Source of the DNA: an uncultured Fretibacterium sp.
GTDB lineage: Bacteria; Synergistota; Synergistia; Synergistales; Aminobacteriaceae
NCBI GenBank assembly: GCA_937892105.1
Contig: CALAUZ010000340.1
Span: 1 to 6,774, forward strand
Direction of reading: 5' to 3'
DNA length: 6,774 bases
Positions within the stretch are counted from its first letter, which is position 1; the number at the start of each line of letters is the position of its first letter. The notes under the pieces are model-generated. The model worked only from the letters and a program-made list of their open reading frames with translations. It was not told where the DNA came from and did not search any database. Below, in pieces: positions 1 to 6,297 of the stretch. The translations under genes were made by a program, and so were the position numbers.

Positions 1-79
1 TTGCTGCTCCTGCTCCGAGTGCTTCAACCTCAACTGTGTATGATACTCCGTCTACTGTTACTCTGTATTTGTTGCTCAC
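1..79 (-). CDS. mmdC: Biotin carboxyl carrier subunit of Na+-pumping acyl-CoA decarboxylase, N-terminus only (runs off window)
   Basis: Only the first 26 codons are inside the window. The GTG start (79-77) has an AAGGAG Shine-Dalgarno at 93-88, eight bases upstream. The visible peptide begins with a YRVTVDGVSYTVEVEAL stretch and turns into an Ala/Gly-rich run. This is how the small biotin carrier subunits of methylmalonyl-CoA, glutaconyl-CoA and oxaloacetate decarboxylases begin: a short beta-rich N-terminus, then an Ala/Pro linker, then the biotinyl domain with its MKM lysine, which here would lie beyond the left edge. The carrier shuttles CO2 as carboxybiotin from the carboxyltransferase (mmdA) to the membrane decarboxylase subunit. 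Third gene of the operon, 25 bases after mmdD. The biotin motif itself is not seen, so the call rests on the N-terminal pattern and gene order. Confidence 0.75.
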   Translation of the reverse strand, partial: MSNKYRVTVDGVSYTVEVEALGAGAA

Positions 80-104
80 GATTATATCTCCTTTCGTGTA
101 ATCA

Positions 105-509
105 CTAATGCCAATTTCGGGTTAACCTGTTCGTGTTGAGCCTGATCATTCCGGCTGTCTTCCATCTTGCTGTCCAGTAGTCCATCGGAACTCCGGTAAC
201 ATCAGGCTGTACTGAGAGTATCCTGAAGTCAGAGCTTCCCGTGAACTCTACGATTGCCGCTGTTATTGCCGCAACGATTTTCGCTTTGTCCGTTCCCGCA
301 ACAACCGGTGCTGATACCTGGACTGGTTTTGGCTTTGATGGTGCAGGTGATGAAGGCTTTGACGCTACATCATTTTTTTTTTCGTCTCCGGAGCCTGCAA
401 ACAGCTTCATTCCATAGATAACGCCCGTAAGTACAAGCAGTACCCCGAACACTATCGAGAATGCTACAACGCTGACATTCACAGCTCCAGAAAGTCCTTC
501 AAAATGCAT
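105..509 (-). CDS. mmdD: OadG/MmdD-like small membrane subunit of a sodium-pumping decarboxylase
   Basis: The 134-residue protein has one hydrophobic segment at about residues 10-37 (VSVVAFSIVFGVLLVLTGVIYG), then a polar turn, a Lys/Ser/Pro/Ala-rich linker (about 43-72) and a small C-terminal part. That C-terminal part includes TDKAKIVAAITAAIVEF, FRILSVQP and a W-x-x-x-W-K-x-A-G-M segment. This matches the gamma/delta subunits of biotin-dependent Na+ decarboxylases, which anchor and assemble the carboxyltransferase on the membrane subunit. The family has low sequence conservation, so position between the carboxyltransferase and carrier genes carries much of the weight. The ATG at 509 has an AGGAGGAG Shine-Dalgarno at 525-518. 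It starts 27 bases after mmdA. Oddity: a run of ten A residues in the coding strand (plus-strand T run 373-382) sits just after the membrane segment; see findings. Confidence 0.82.
   Translation of the reverse strand: MHFEGLSGAVNVSVVAFSIVFGVLLVLTGVIYGMKLFAGSGDEKKNDVASKPSSPAPSKPKPVQVSAPVVAGTDKAKIVAAITAAIVEFTGSSDFRILSVQPDVTGVPMDYWTARWKTAGMIRLNTNRLTRNWH
373..382 (-). repeat. A10 homopolymer in the mmdD reading frame (possible slippage site)
   Basis: The coding strand reads GAC GAA AAA AAA AAT GAT, giving ten consecutive A residues at codons 43-46, between the membrane helix and the linker of MmdD. Adding one A gives a TGA stop directly after the tract; losing one A gives ATG ATG TAG. Both one-base slips would therefore yield a peptide of about 46-47 residues holding only the membrane anchor. 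The run is seen directly. Whether polymerase or ribosome slippage happens here is inference. Confidence 0.6.
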
Positions 510-536
510 AACTCTTTCTCCTCCTGTCTATATATT

Positions 537-2096
537 CTAGTGAGGGATTACCCCGTGTTTCTTGGCTGGACGGTTCTCGCGCTTGCTCTCCATAGCGTCA
601 AGTGCCTGGCAGACTACCTTGCGTGTCTCTTCCGGCATGATTACGCGGTCAACATATCCGCGTTCTGCCGCCCTGTAAGGATTAGCGAAAGCCTCGCGGT
701 ATTCGTCAATCTTCTCAAGCCTCTTTGCGCTGGGATCATCTGCTCCGTCAATATCCTTCTTGAACACTATGCTTGCCGCACCCTCAGCACCCATTACAGC
801 GATTTCTGCCTGCGGCCATGCAAGTACGACATCAGCACCGAGAGACTTGCTCGACATTGCAAGATATGCACCGCCGTAAGCCTTGCGCATTATTACGCTG
901 ATTAACGGGACACTTGCCTCACTGTATGCGTAGAGGAGTTTTGCGCCCTTGCGTATAATTCCTCCGCGTTCCTGGTCTGCTCCGGGAAGGTAGCCGGGTA
1001 CGTCAACGAATGTTACTATGGGAAGGTTGAAAGCGTCGCAATGCCTTACGAACCTTGAGGCTTTGTCTGAAGCGTTAATGTCGAGGCAGCCAGCCATTAC
1101 ATCAGCATTATTCGCCACTATTCCGACTGCACGTCCTCCAATTCTTCCGTAGCCCGTAACGATATTCTTTGCGTAACCTGCCTGAACTTCCACAAATTCG
1201 CCGTCATCAAGTACGCGGGTAAGAACTTCATGAACATCGTAGCTCTTGTTGGGGTTGACCGGTACGATTTCGCGGAGTGCAATATCTGCGCGCTGAGGGT
1301 CATCGTTCGACATCTTGAAGGGTGCGTCGTCAAGGTTATTCAGTGGAAGGTAGGACAGAACTTTGCGAACCTGCTCGAAGCATTCAGCCTCGTCCTTTGC
1401 GAAGAAGTGTGCGTTTCCTGTGATGTTGTTGTGTGTTTCAGCACCGCCTAATTCCTCACTGGTTACTGCCTCACCCGTTACTGCCTTAATGACTTCAGGG
1501 CCGGTGATATGCATTATGCTTTCTTTGTCCACCATGAAGATGAAGTCGGTCAATGCAGGGCTGTATACTGCTCCTCCTGCTGTTGGCCCCATGATTACGC
1601 TGAACTGCGGGATTACCCCGCTGGCAAGTGTGTTGCGCCTGAAGATTTTTCCATAGCCGTTGAGTGCGTCAGTGCCTTCCTGTATCCTTGCGCCGCCTGA
1701 GTCGTTGATGCCTATGACGGGGCAGCCCATCTGCATGGCCATGTCCATAACCTTGCATATCTTGTCCGCGTGCTTTTCGCCCAGAGACCCTCCGAACACC
1801 GTGAAGTCCTGGCTGAACACGAAGACTTTTCTGCCCTCAATCGTTCCCCAGCCGGTAACAACTCCGTCCCCCAGAGGCTTTTTCTCCTCAAGTCCGAAGT
1901 TATTGCACCTGTGCGTAACGAACTCGTCAATCTCAACGAACGAACCCGGATCTAAAAGCTGGGCAATACGTTCGCGGGCTGTGCCTTTGCCTTTGGACTT
2001 CTGTTTTTCGGCGGCCTCTTTACCTCCGCCTGCCTGAGCTGAATTGCGTCTGCCTTCAAGGTCTGCGCAAAGCTCTTCGATAGTACGAAATCCCAT
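537..2096 (-). CDS. mmdA: Methylmalonyl-CoA decarboxylase carboxyltransferase (alpha) subunit, PccB-type
   Basis: This is the carboxyltransferase that moves the carboxyl group of a malonyl-type acyl-CoA onto carrier-bound biotin. The substrate is probably (S)-methylmalonyl-CoA, giving propionyl-CoA. The 519 residues fit MmdA (about 510), not the longer GcdA. Two crotonase-type halves are visible. The N-terminal half has GTARERI (38-44), DFTVFGGS (97-104), SGGARIQEG (133-141) and GPTAGGAVYSPA (170-181). The C-terminal half has DVPGYLPG (365-372), YGGAYLAM (407-414) and VMGAEGAASIVF. The Gly/Ala backbone positions in TAGGA and GGA fit the two oxyanion holes known in the family. L412 stands where propionyl-CoA carboxylase PccB has the acyl-selecting Asp (D422 of Streptomyces PccB), which argues for a decarboxylase subunit over a PCC/ACC carboxylase. 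Followed by mmdD and mmdC, as in Na+-pump operons. Start: an AAAGGAGG at 2116-2109 lies 12 bases before ATG 2096 and 3 bases before an in-frame TTG at 2105; ATG is preferred but TTG (522 aa) is possible. The exact substrate (methylmalonyl-, malonyl- or glutaconyl-CoA) is not proven. Confidence 0.93.
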   Translation of the reverse strand: MGFRTIEELCADLEGRRNSAQAGGGKEAAEKQKSKGKGTARERIAQLLDPGSFVEIDEFVTHRCNNFGLEEKKPLGDGVVTGWGTIEGRKVFVFSQDFTVFGGSLGEKHADKICKVMDMAMQMGCPVIGINDSGGARIQEGTDALNGYGKIFRRNTLASGVIPQFSVIMGPTAGGAVYSPALTDFIFMVDKESIMHITGPEVIKAVTGEAVTSEELGGAETHNNITGNAHFFAKDEAECFEQVRKVLSYLPLNNLDDAPFKMSNDDPQRADIALREIVPVNPNKSYDVHEVLTRVLDDGEFVEVQAGYAKNIVTGYGRIGGRAVGIVANNADVMAGCLDINASDKASRFVRHCDAFNLPIVTFVDVPGYLPGADQERGGIIRKGAKLLYAYSEASVPLISVIMRKAYGGAYLAMSSKSLGADVVLAWPQAEIAVMGAEGAASIVFKKDIDGADDPSAKRLEKIDEYREAFANPYRAAERGYVDRVIMPEETRKVVCQALDAMESKRENRPAKKHGVIPH

Positions 2097-2108
2097 ATCC
2101 GACAAGTT

Positions 2109-2116
2109 CCTCCTTT
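2109..2116 (-). promoter_or_regulatory. Strong Shine-Dalgarno of mmdA, placed ambiguously between two starts
   Basis: AAAGGAGG on the minus strand. Its spacing is 3 bases to an in-frame TTG (2105-2103) and 12 bases to an in-frame ATG (2096-2094). Neither is ideal, so it does not settle the start. The two products differ by only three residues. Confidence 0.75.
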
Positions 2117-2327
2117 ATGTGTTTATTGCGGGAATATTTATTTTTATTAATGCGGGTAGAATATCATAGAAACAATTTCATTGCAAAGATTTACGCCTGC
2201 CATATAATGTTATGAAGCTGCAAAACAATAATGCTTCTGAATAATCTTGCGCTTAATGCTTGAAAAATCTGTAGACACAGTGAAAACTTGTTGTATAATA
2301 CACAAAAAATTTTTCAGCTCATAAATC
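2117..2327. other. Divergent intergenic region between mmdA and the secreted-protein gene
   Basis: About 210 AT-rich bases with no supported gene. It must hold the leftward promoter for the decarboxylase operon and the rightward promoter described separately. Only weak minus-strand -10 candidates are seen (for example TATGAT, complement of 2163-2168, without a good -35 box), so no leftward promoter is called. No clear operator palindrome was recognised. Confidence 0.5.
2272..2299 (+). promoter_or_regulatory. Sigma-70-type promoter for the secreted-protein gene
   Basis: TAGACA (2272-2277, five of six matches to TTGACA), a 16-bp spacer, then a perfect TATAAT (2294-2299). Transcription would start near 2306, giving a 5' leader of about 80 bases before the preferred ATG at 2385. 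It probably serves the secreted-protein gene and may also feed pfkA. Confidence 0.7.
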
Positions 2328-2369
2328 ATGGCTTCATCAGTGCTGGTAAAATCTCACAACAACTTAATG

Positions 2370-2375
2370 AAGGAG
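2370..2375 (+). promoter_or_regulatory. Shine-Dalgarno that sets the start of the secreted protein
   Basis: AAGGAG ends nine bases before ATG 2385. The earlier in-frame ATG at 2328 has no Shine-Dalgarno and would put 19 polar residues in front of a textbook signal peptide. The 2385 start is therefore preferred. Confidence 0.8.
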
Positions 2376-2384
2376 AATATACAG

Positions 2385-3137
2385 ATGCTATCCCGTAAAA
2401 TTACAGCGTCATTAATGCTTTTATTCCTGATATGTACAGCCTCACTCGCCGCAGAAAAAGAAGACCCCGTGCTTAAAGCATGGTCTCACGAAACAAGCGT
2501 AGGAGACGATGGAAGCGGCCAGAGCATAAAAATAAAGGCTACATACTACTCGAACGAATACATTGAAGCACTGATAACGTCAGAGGCAGAGAAAAACTTA
2601 TGGACTGCTGACGAGATGGAGAACTACAAATATACCCTCCTCAAAAATCTTAACCTTTCAGAGTCCATACCGTTCCACATTGATATGTACGTTCGCGGAA
2701 TTCCCATGTATCCCAATCCCTTCGACAAGCATATAACAATGATGGTCGGCAAAAAGAAATACACTCCGATAGATTACGATAAACGCCTTAACTTCAAGAT
2801 ACTGGGGCCAAGAGATGGCATGGTGTTTTTCCCGCGCTACGACCCTAAGACAGGTAAGGACGTTCTCGAAGGGGCAAGAGATGTACGCATTCTCTTTGAC
2901 AGCTCGGTAAGCTATGCTCTGATGGGAAAGGGGGATATTCTCTGGATATGGGACTTGTCTAAGGACAGGGGTAAAATCACAGGGGGAAAGGCTGCTGACA
3001 GGCTTGAAGCAGACAGGCTCATAAAAAGGTCTGACAAGCTGAAGACGGACAGGGAGGCTCTGAAAAAACAGTTAGAGGAACTCGACAAGGAGTACAATGA
3101 AGTAAATACACGAATAGACGAATTGCAGGCAAACTAG
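2385..3137 (+). CDS. Exported protein of unknown function with C-terminal coiled coil
   Basis: The 250-residue protein (from the 2385 start) is not a family I recognise. Residues 1-23 form a signal peptide: basic N-terminus (MLSRK), hydrophobic core (SLMLLFLICTASLAA) and a likely signal peptidase I cut near A22/A23. The Cys in the core is not in a lipobox context (I, not G/A/S, before it), so a lipoprotein is unlikely. Residues about 30-190 form a mixed globular part with many Tyr/Pro positions (MYVRGIPMYPNPFDKH, GPRDGMVFFPRYDPKTGKD) and an ILWIWDLS strand. The last ~45 residues are heptad-rich and highly charged (ADRLEADRLIKRSDKLK, then LKKQLEELDKEYNEV), consistent with a coiled coil and oligomerisation or tethering in the envelope. 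It has its own promoter and lies 69 bases before pfkA on the same strand. The neighbours do not point to a function. Confidence 0.8.
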   Translation: MLSRKITASLMLLFLICTASLAAEKEDPVLKAWSHETSVGDDGSGQSIKIKATYYSNEYIEALITSEAEKNLWTADEMENYKYTLLKNLNLSESIPFHIDMYVRGIPMYPNPFDKHITMMVGKKKYTPIDYDKRLNFKILGPRDGMVFFPRYDPKTGKDVLEGARDVRILFDSSVSYALMGKGDILWIWDLSKDRGKITGGKAADRLEADRLIKRSDKLKTDREALKKQLEELDKEYNEVNTRIDELQAN

Positions 3138-3144
3138 ATAAAAT
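3115..3144 (+). promoter_or_regulatory. Possible weak promoter for pfkA inside the end of the upstream gene
   Basis: TAGACG (3115-3120), an 18-bp spacer and TAAAAT (3139-3144) resemble sigma-70 boxes with imperfect matches. If used, transcription would start near 3151 and the TTCACAAG repeats would lie in the pfkA leader. AT-rich sequence gives such matches by chance. Confidence 0.3.
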
Positions 3145-3155
3145 ATTTACTGCAT

Positions 3156-3180
3156 TTCACAAGTTCACAAGATATTCACA
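3156..3180 (+). repeat. Tandem TTCACAAG repeats in the pfkA leader
   Basis: Two exact copies of TTCACAAG sit head to tail at 3156-3163 and 3164-3171, with a third partial copy (TTCACA) at 3175-3180. They fill the 69-base gap between the secreted-protein gene and pfkA, ahead of its Shine-Dalgarno (AAGGAAG, 3189-3195). They could be a regulator site or an RNA-protein binding site; the repeats are seen, the role is guessed. Confidence 0.5.
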
Positions 3181-3206
3181 GCATATGAAAGGAAGTATTA
3201 TTTACT

Positions 3207-4172
3207 ATGATAAAGATGGACCGTATCGCTGTACTTACAAGCGGAGGGGACTCTCCAGGAATGAACGCCGCAGTCAGAGCAGTTGCCCGCACATGTATGT
3301 TCAATGATAAGGAGTGCATCGGTGTAAGGAGAGGTTATGAGGGACTTATCGAGGGAGATTTCATCACCCTTGACCGCGCGGCAGTAGGCGGCATAATCCA
3401 CAGCGGCGGCACAATCCTGAAGACAGCACGCAGTGAACGCTTCAAGACCCCTGAAGGCCGGGAAGAAGCATTAGTACGCATGAAGGACTCAGGGATTGAC
3501 GGACTTGTCGTAATAGGCGGAGACGGGTCATTTCACGGCGCAAAGGCACTTCATGATATGGGATTCCCGACGATAGGCATTCCAGGAACAATCGACAACG
3601 ACATAACAGGAACTGACGAGACAATAGGTTTTGACACCGCAGTGAACACAGCACTTGAAGCCATAATGAAGCTGAGGGATACGGCATCAAGCCATGAGCG
3701 TCTCTTTGTCGTCGAGGTAATGGGAAGGAACGCAGGATTTCTCGCGCTTGAGGTTGCAGTTGCTACGGGAGCTGAATATGTCGTAGTGCCTGAACTTCCG
3801 CTGAGCATCGGAGACCTCACAAAGAGGCTGAAAAGTTCATATGCCGAACACAGAAGCCATACGCTGATAATTCTTGCTGAAGGCGTTATGACTGCGGCGG
3901 AAATGCGTGAACAGCTTCAGGATTCCGGCGGATATGACGCAAGGGTTACGGTGCTGGGGTATATTCAGCGTGGAGGGCACCCTACATCGTTTGACGTTGT
4001 GCTTGCTACGAGAATGGGAGCATTTGCAACGGAGAACCTTATGATAGGGAAATCTGGAATGATGGTGGGTAACATCAACCATAAACTTACGCTTAGTCCT
4101 CTTGAGAGGGCTTGGAGCGAACATAAATCATTAAGCCCGGAGATGTTGAGCCTGATCAACAAAATGAACTAA
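3207..4172 (+). CDS. pfkA: ATP-dependent 6-phosphofructokinase
   Basis: Cytosolic glycolytic enzyme that phosphorylates fructose 6-phosphate to fructose 1,6-bisphosphate. The 321 residues match the usual bacterial length (E. coli PfkA 320). Motifs: GGDSPGMNA (13-21), LKTARSERF with R75, GGDGS (104-108), PGTIDND (126-132) with catalytic D130, MGRNAG (172-177), AEG with E225, and QRGGHPTSFD (254-263). The Gly residues in GGDGS (G107) and PGT (G127) are those of ATP users; PPi-dependent enzymes carry Asp and Lys there. Effector-site basics R24, R28, R57 and R157 line up with E. coli R21, R25, R54 and R154, so ADP/PEP control looks plausible. Y252 stands where E. coli has H249, a fructose 6-phosphate contact, in an otherwise intact site. 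The ATG at 3207 is 11 bases after AAGGAAG; the in-frame ATG at 3216 lies too far from it. Confidence 0.97.
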   Translation: MIKMDRIAVLTSGGDSPGMNAAVRAVARTCMFNDKECIGVRRGYEGLIEGDFITLDRAAVGGIIHSGGTILKTARSERFKTPEGREEALVRMKDSGIDGLVVIGGDGSFHGAKALHDMGFPTIGIPGTIDNDITGTDETIGFDTAVNTALEAIMKLRDTASSHERLFVVEVMGRNAGFLALEVAVATGAEYVVVPELPLSIGDLTKRLKSSYAEHRSHTLIILAEGVMTAAEMREQLQDSGGYDARVTVLGYIQRGGHPTSFDVVLATRMGAFATENLMIGKSGMMVGNINHKLTLSPLERAWSEHKSLSPEMLSLINKMN

Positions 4173-4180
4173 TGCTTTAC

Positions 4181-4222
4181 CCGGGAGGCCGCAAGCAGGC
4201 TTCCCGGCCTTGTCTCTTATCA
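4181..4222 (+). terminator. Hairpin after pfkA, likely terminator or attenuator ahead of rho
   Basis: CCGGGAGGCC (4181-4190) pairs with GGCTTCCCGG (4198-4207) as a 10-bp stem with one G-U pair and a 7-base loop. It starts eight bases after the pfkA stop. The following bases are T-rich but broken (TTGTCTCTTATCATTT), so termination may be partial, letting some transcription run into rho. Confidence 0.65.
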
Positions 4223-4247
4223 TTTAATACACGTAAGGAAAAATTCA

Positions 4248-5879
4248 ATGCCGAGAAAAGCAAAATCACAGGAAGCAGAATTATCATCAGAAGAATTGAC
4301 ACAGAAAACACAGGAAACCACAGCGCAGACGAAGAAACGTACAGCCGTTACAGCTGCCAGAAAGAAAGCTGCTGTATCAAGAAAGAAGGAAGACATGACA
4401 GAAGAAATAATGCCAAATCCCGAACTTTCCCCCGAAGAATTGAGCGAAGAAGTACGCGAAATACAGGAAGAATCGCAGTATGATGAGCCGGAGGAAGACA
4501 CAGCCGAAGACGCTGAAGAAAGTTTTGACGAGCCGGAAATTCAGGAAGAACAGGAAGAACAGGAAGAGCGGGAAGAAAAGCCGACAGTCTATCGTGTGAG
4601 AGGCCGTGAAATAATCCAGCACCCAAAGCCAAAATATACATATGCCATGCTGTCCTCAAAGAATACGGCGGAACTCAGAAGGTTAGCTAAGGAACTCGAA
4701 ATCAATATCCCAACGTCAATGCGGAAAGACGACCTCATCATCGCGATACTTAAAGCTCAGGCAGAAAGTATGAATTACCGTTTTGGGGGCGGAACTTTGG
4801 AGATATTGCCGGAGAATTTCGGTTTTCTCAGGCCGAAGGGAATGCTGCCGACAGACAGCGATGTTTATCTGTCATCATCGCAGATACGAAGGTTTGGTCT
4901 TAGGAATGGCGATGTAATATGGGGACTTATACGTCCTCCGAGAGATCAGGAACATTACGAGGCATTACTGCGTGTTGAGACGGTGAATTTCTCCGATCCT
5001 GAACATTCGCGGAGAAGGCCAATGTTTGCCCAGCTTACACCGATATTCCCCGATGTAAGGCTGAGCCTCGAATATGACCCGAAGGATTTAGCGACACGGC
5101 TTGTTGACATGTTTGCACCGATAGGGCTTGGACAGAGGGCACTTATTGTTTCGCCGCCAAAGGCAGGAAAGACAACCCTCCTCAAACGCATAGCACGTGC
5201 AATCGCTGCAAATTCGCCGGATATTATCATCATGGCCCTGTTAATTGATGAAAGGCCGGAAGAAGTTACGGACATATCGCGTTCGATTGACGGTGAAGTG
5301 ATTGCGTCAACATTCGACCGTCCGGCAGATGAGCATATACGCGTTGCAAATCTAGCGTTGGAGAAGGCAAAGCGTCTTGTCGAGGCAAGAAGAGATGTTG
5401 TTATACTTCTGGACAGCATAACGAGATTGGCCAGAGCGTCAAACCTCACTGTTCCGCCTTCAGGAAGAACTTTGTCGGGAGGTCTTGACCCTTCAGGATT
5501 GTACTTCCCAAAGAGATTTTTCGGTGCGGCAAGGAATTTTGAGGAGGGAGGAAGCCTTACGATAATCGGTACTGCTCTTACGGATACCGGCTCAAGAATG
5601 GACGATGTGATATACGAGGAGTTCAAGGGTACAGGCAACATGGAGCTTCATTTGTCGAGGAAGCTGTCTGAACAGAGAATATTCCCTGCGATAGACATAA
5701 CGCGTTCCGGGACAAGGCGTGAGGAACTGTTAATCCCGGAGGAAGAGTTAAAGCGTCTCTGGATACTCAGGAAGAGGATTGCGGGAGTTGATGAGGCGGG
5801 AGCGTTGAACCTTATAATGGACAAGCTAAGGCAGACGGAACACAACAGCGAATTTCTCAACTCAATAAAGCTGGCATGA
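4248..5879 (+). CDS. rho: Transcription termination factor Rho with long charged N-terminal extension
   Basis: Hexameric RNA-dependent ATPase that ends transcription by translocating along nascent RNA. 543 residues against 419 in E. coli; the extra ~125 are at the N-terminus. Residues about 20-48 are Lys/Arg/Ala-rich ([19 protein letters not shown]) and about 50-111 strongly acidic (ending [11 protein letters not shown]), probably disordered. The core follows: Rho N-terminal helical domain (about 132-170), cold-shock RNA-binding domain with F191, F193 and Y207 (E. coli F62, F64, Y80), Walker A PPKAGKTT with K305 and K308 (E. coli K181, K184), catalytic E335 in LLIDERPEE (E211), Walker B D389 in [15 protein letters not shown] (D265), Q-loop [13 protein letters not shown]-loop [14 protein letters not shown], and arginine finger R490 (R366). 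All key residues are present, so it should be active; bicyclomycin-contact residues also look conserved. ATG 4248 lies seven bases after AAGGAA. The gene ends directly against a transposon end. Confidence 0.98.
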   Translation: MPRKAKSQEAELSSEELTQKTQETTAQTKKRTAVTAARKKAAVSRKKEDMTEEIMPNPELSPEELSEEVREIQEESQYDEPEEDTAEDAEESFDEPEIQEEQEEQEEREEKPTVYRVRGREIIQHPKPKYTYAMLSSKNTAELRRLAKELEINIPTSMRKDDLIIAILKAQAESMNYRFGGGTLEILPENFGFLRPKGMLPTDSDVYLSSSQIRRFGLRNGDVIWGLIRPPRDQEHYEALLRVETVNFSDPEHSRRRPMFAQLTPIFPDVRLSLEYDPKDLATRLVDMFAPIGLGQRALIVSPPKAGKTTLLKRIARAIAANSPDIIIMALLIDERPEEVTDISRSIDGEVIASTFDRPADEHIRVANLALEKAKRLVEARRDVVILLDSITRLARASNLTVPPSGRTLSGGLDPSGLYFPKRFFGAARNFEEGGSLTIIGTALTDTGSRMDDVIYEEFKGTGNMELHLSRKLSEQRIFPAIDITRSGTRREELLIPEEELKRLWILRKRIAGVDEAGALNLIMDKLRQTEHNSEFLNSIKLA

Positions 5880-5883
5880 ACTA

Positions 5884-5905
5884 CCCCTGCTTCTATAAGC
5901 GGGGG
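5884..5905 (-). repeat. Subterminal hairpin of the IS605-type right end (also a possible rho terminator)
   Basis: CCCCTGCTT (5884-5892) pairs with AAGCGGGGG (5897-5905) as a 9-bp stem with one G-U pair and a CTAT loop. IS200/IS605 elements carry such hairpins just inside their ends as transposase recognition sites, and in TnpB elements the same end forms the 3' scaffold of the guide RNA. The tnpB stop codon lies at the edge of the loop. Read from the plus strand the hairpin lies five bases after the rho stop, but lacks a clean U-tract. Confidence 0.75.
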
Positions 5906-6297
5906 CTTCCTAATTCTACGAGACTGCGGCAAGAATTTTGCAACTCATACCGTCTTACATTCTCTCCAAAGGCGTTAATTTCCTGCGTCCCACAGGTATT
6001 TCTTTTTGACAGCAATATCATGTTACGAGCCGCATGAATATCACGGTCTCCTCTATATCCGCATGGACATTCATACACTCTATCAGATAACGTTATATCT
6101 TTCTTTAGCTTTCCGCATACAGGACAATATTTCGTTGTCGGCTCTCTTGATGTCAATACTGTTACTCGTTCAGATTCCATTAACTTAGCTTTCACTAATC
6201 CTAGTATTGAATACTGTACCGTCCTTCCGAATAATCCTTTATGCCAACCAGAAAGATTTTCGTCCTGCATATATACCCGCTCATGCTTTAATTCTTG
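5893..6297 (-). pseudogene. tnpB: 5'-truncated tnpB (RNA-guided RuvC nuclease), C-terminal part only
   Basis: About 134 codons remain after an in-frame stop (TAG 6300-6298); the longest ATG-started frame begins at 6270 (125 aa). Intact TnpB is about 370-400 residues, so the N-terminal half with the first RuvC aspartate and the nucleic-acid-binding parts is gone. What remains is well preserved. It has the RuvC-II region HERVYMQDENLSGWH with its acidic Glu, then GLFGRTVQYSILGLVKAKL, the zinc-finger pairs C-P-V-C (C49, C52 of the 125-aa frame) and C-P-C (C68, C70), the RuvC-III motif DRDIHAARNM with D77, and a normal C-terminal tail ending GSPRL. No Shine-Dalgarno precedes ATG 6270. It cannot be a working nuclease alone. 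The open, conserved frame suggests recent truncation. Confidence 0.88.

Larger units (their letters stand above)
5880..6297 (-). mobile_element. Remnant of an IS200/IS605-family (TnpB-carrying) element, right-end portion
   Basis: The 3' part of a tnpB gene plus a terminal hairpin form the right-end half of an IS200/IS605-type element lying antisense to rho. The likely right tip on the minus strand is GGGGTAGTTCA, which ends at about 5877, inside or next to the rho stop codon. The tnpB N-terminal half and left end are missing; homology is lost near an in-frame TAG at 6300-6298. The right boundary is inferred from the hairpin and family pattern and is accurate only to a few bases. Confidence 0.75.

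Noticed and set aside
504..905. Plus-strand frame of 133 codons
   Set aside because: It lies wholly antisense to the well-supported mmdA gene, has no family resemblance, and its peptide is Cys/Leu-rich as expected for a shadow frame.
537..2096. Reading mmdA as propionyl- or acetyl-CoA carboxylase beta subunit
   Set aside because: The downstream OadG-like membrane subunit and separate biotin carrier fit a Na+-pumping decarboxylase, and Leu replaces the acyl-selecting Asp of PccB.
2328..2384. Nineteen-codon N-terminal extension of the secreted protein
   Set aside because: No Shine-Dalgarno before ATG 2328, and the extension would mask a standard signal peptide that has its own AAGGAG at the right distance.
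3207..4172. PPi-dependent phosphofructokinase
   Set aside because: The diagnostic positions are Gly in GGDGS and PGTIDND, as in ATP-dependent enzymes; PPi enzymes carry Asp and Lys.
4955..5641. Minus-strand frame of 228 codons opposite rho
   Set aside because: Long only because the rho coding strand rarely uses codons that create stops opposite; no Shine-Dalgarno and no recognisable domain.
6006..6188. Plus-strand frame of 60 codons
   Set aside because: Antisense to the clear tnpB C-terminal coding sequence, with no start signal.
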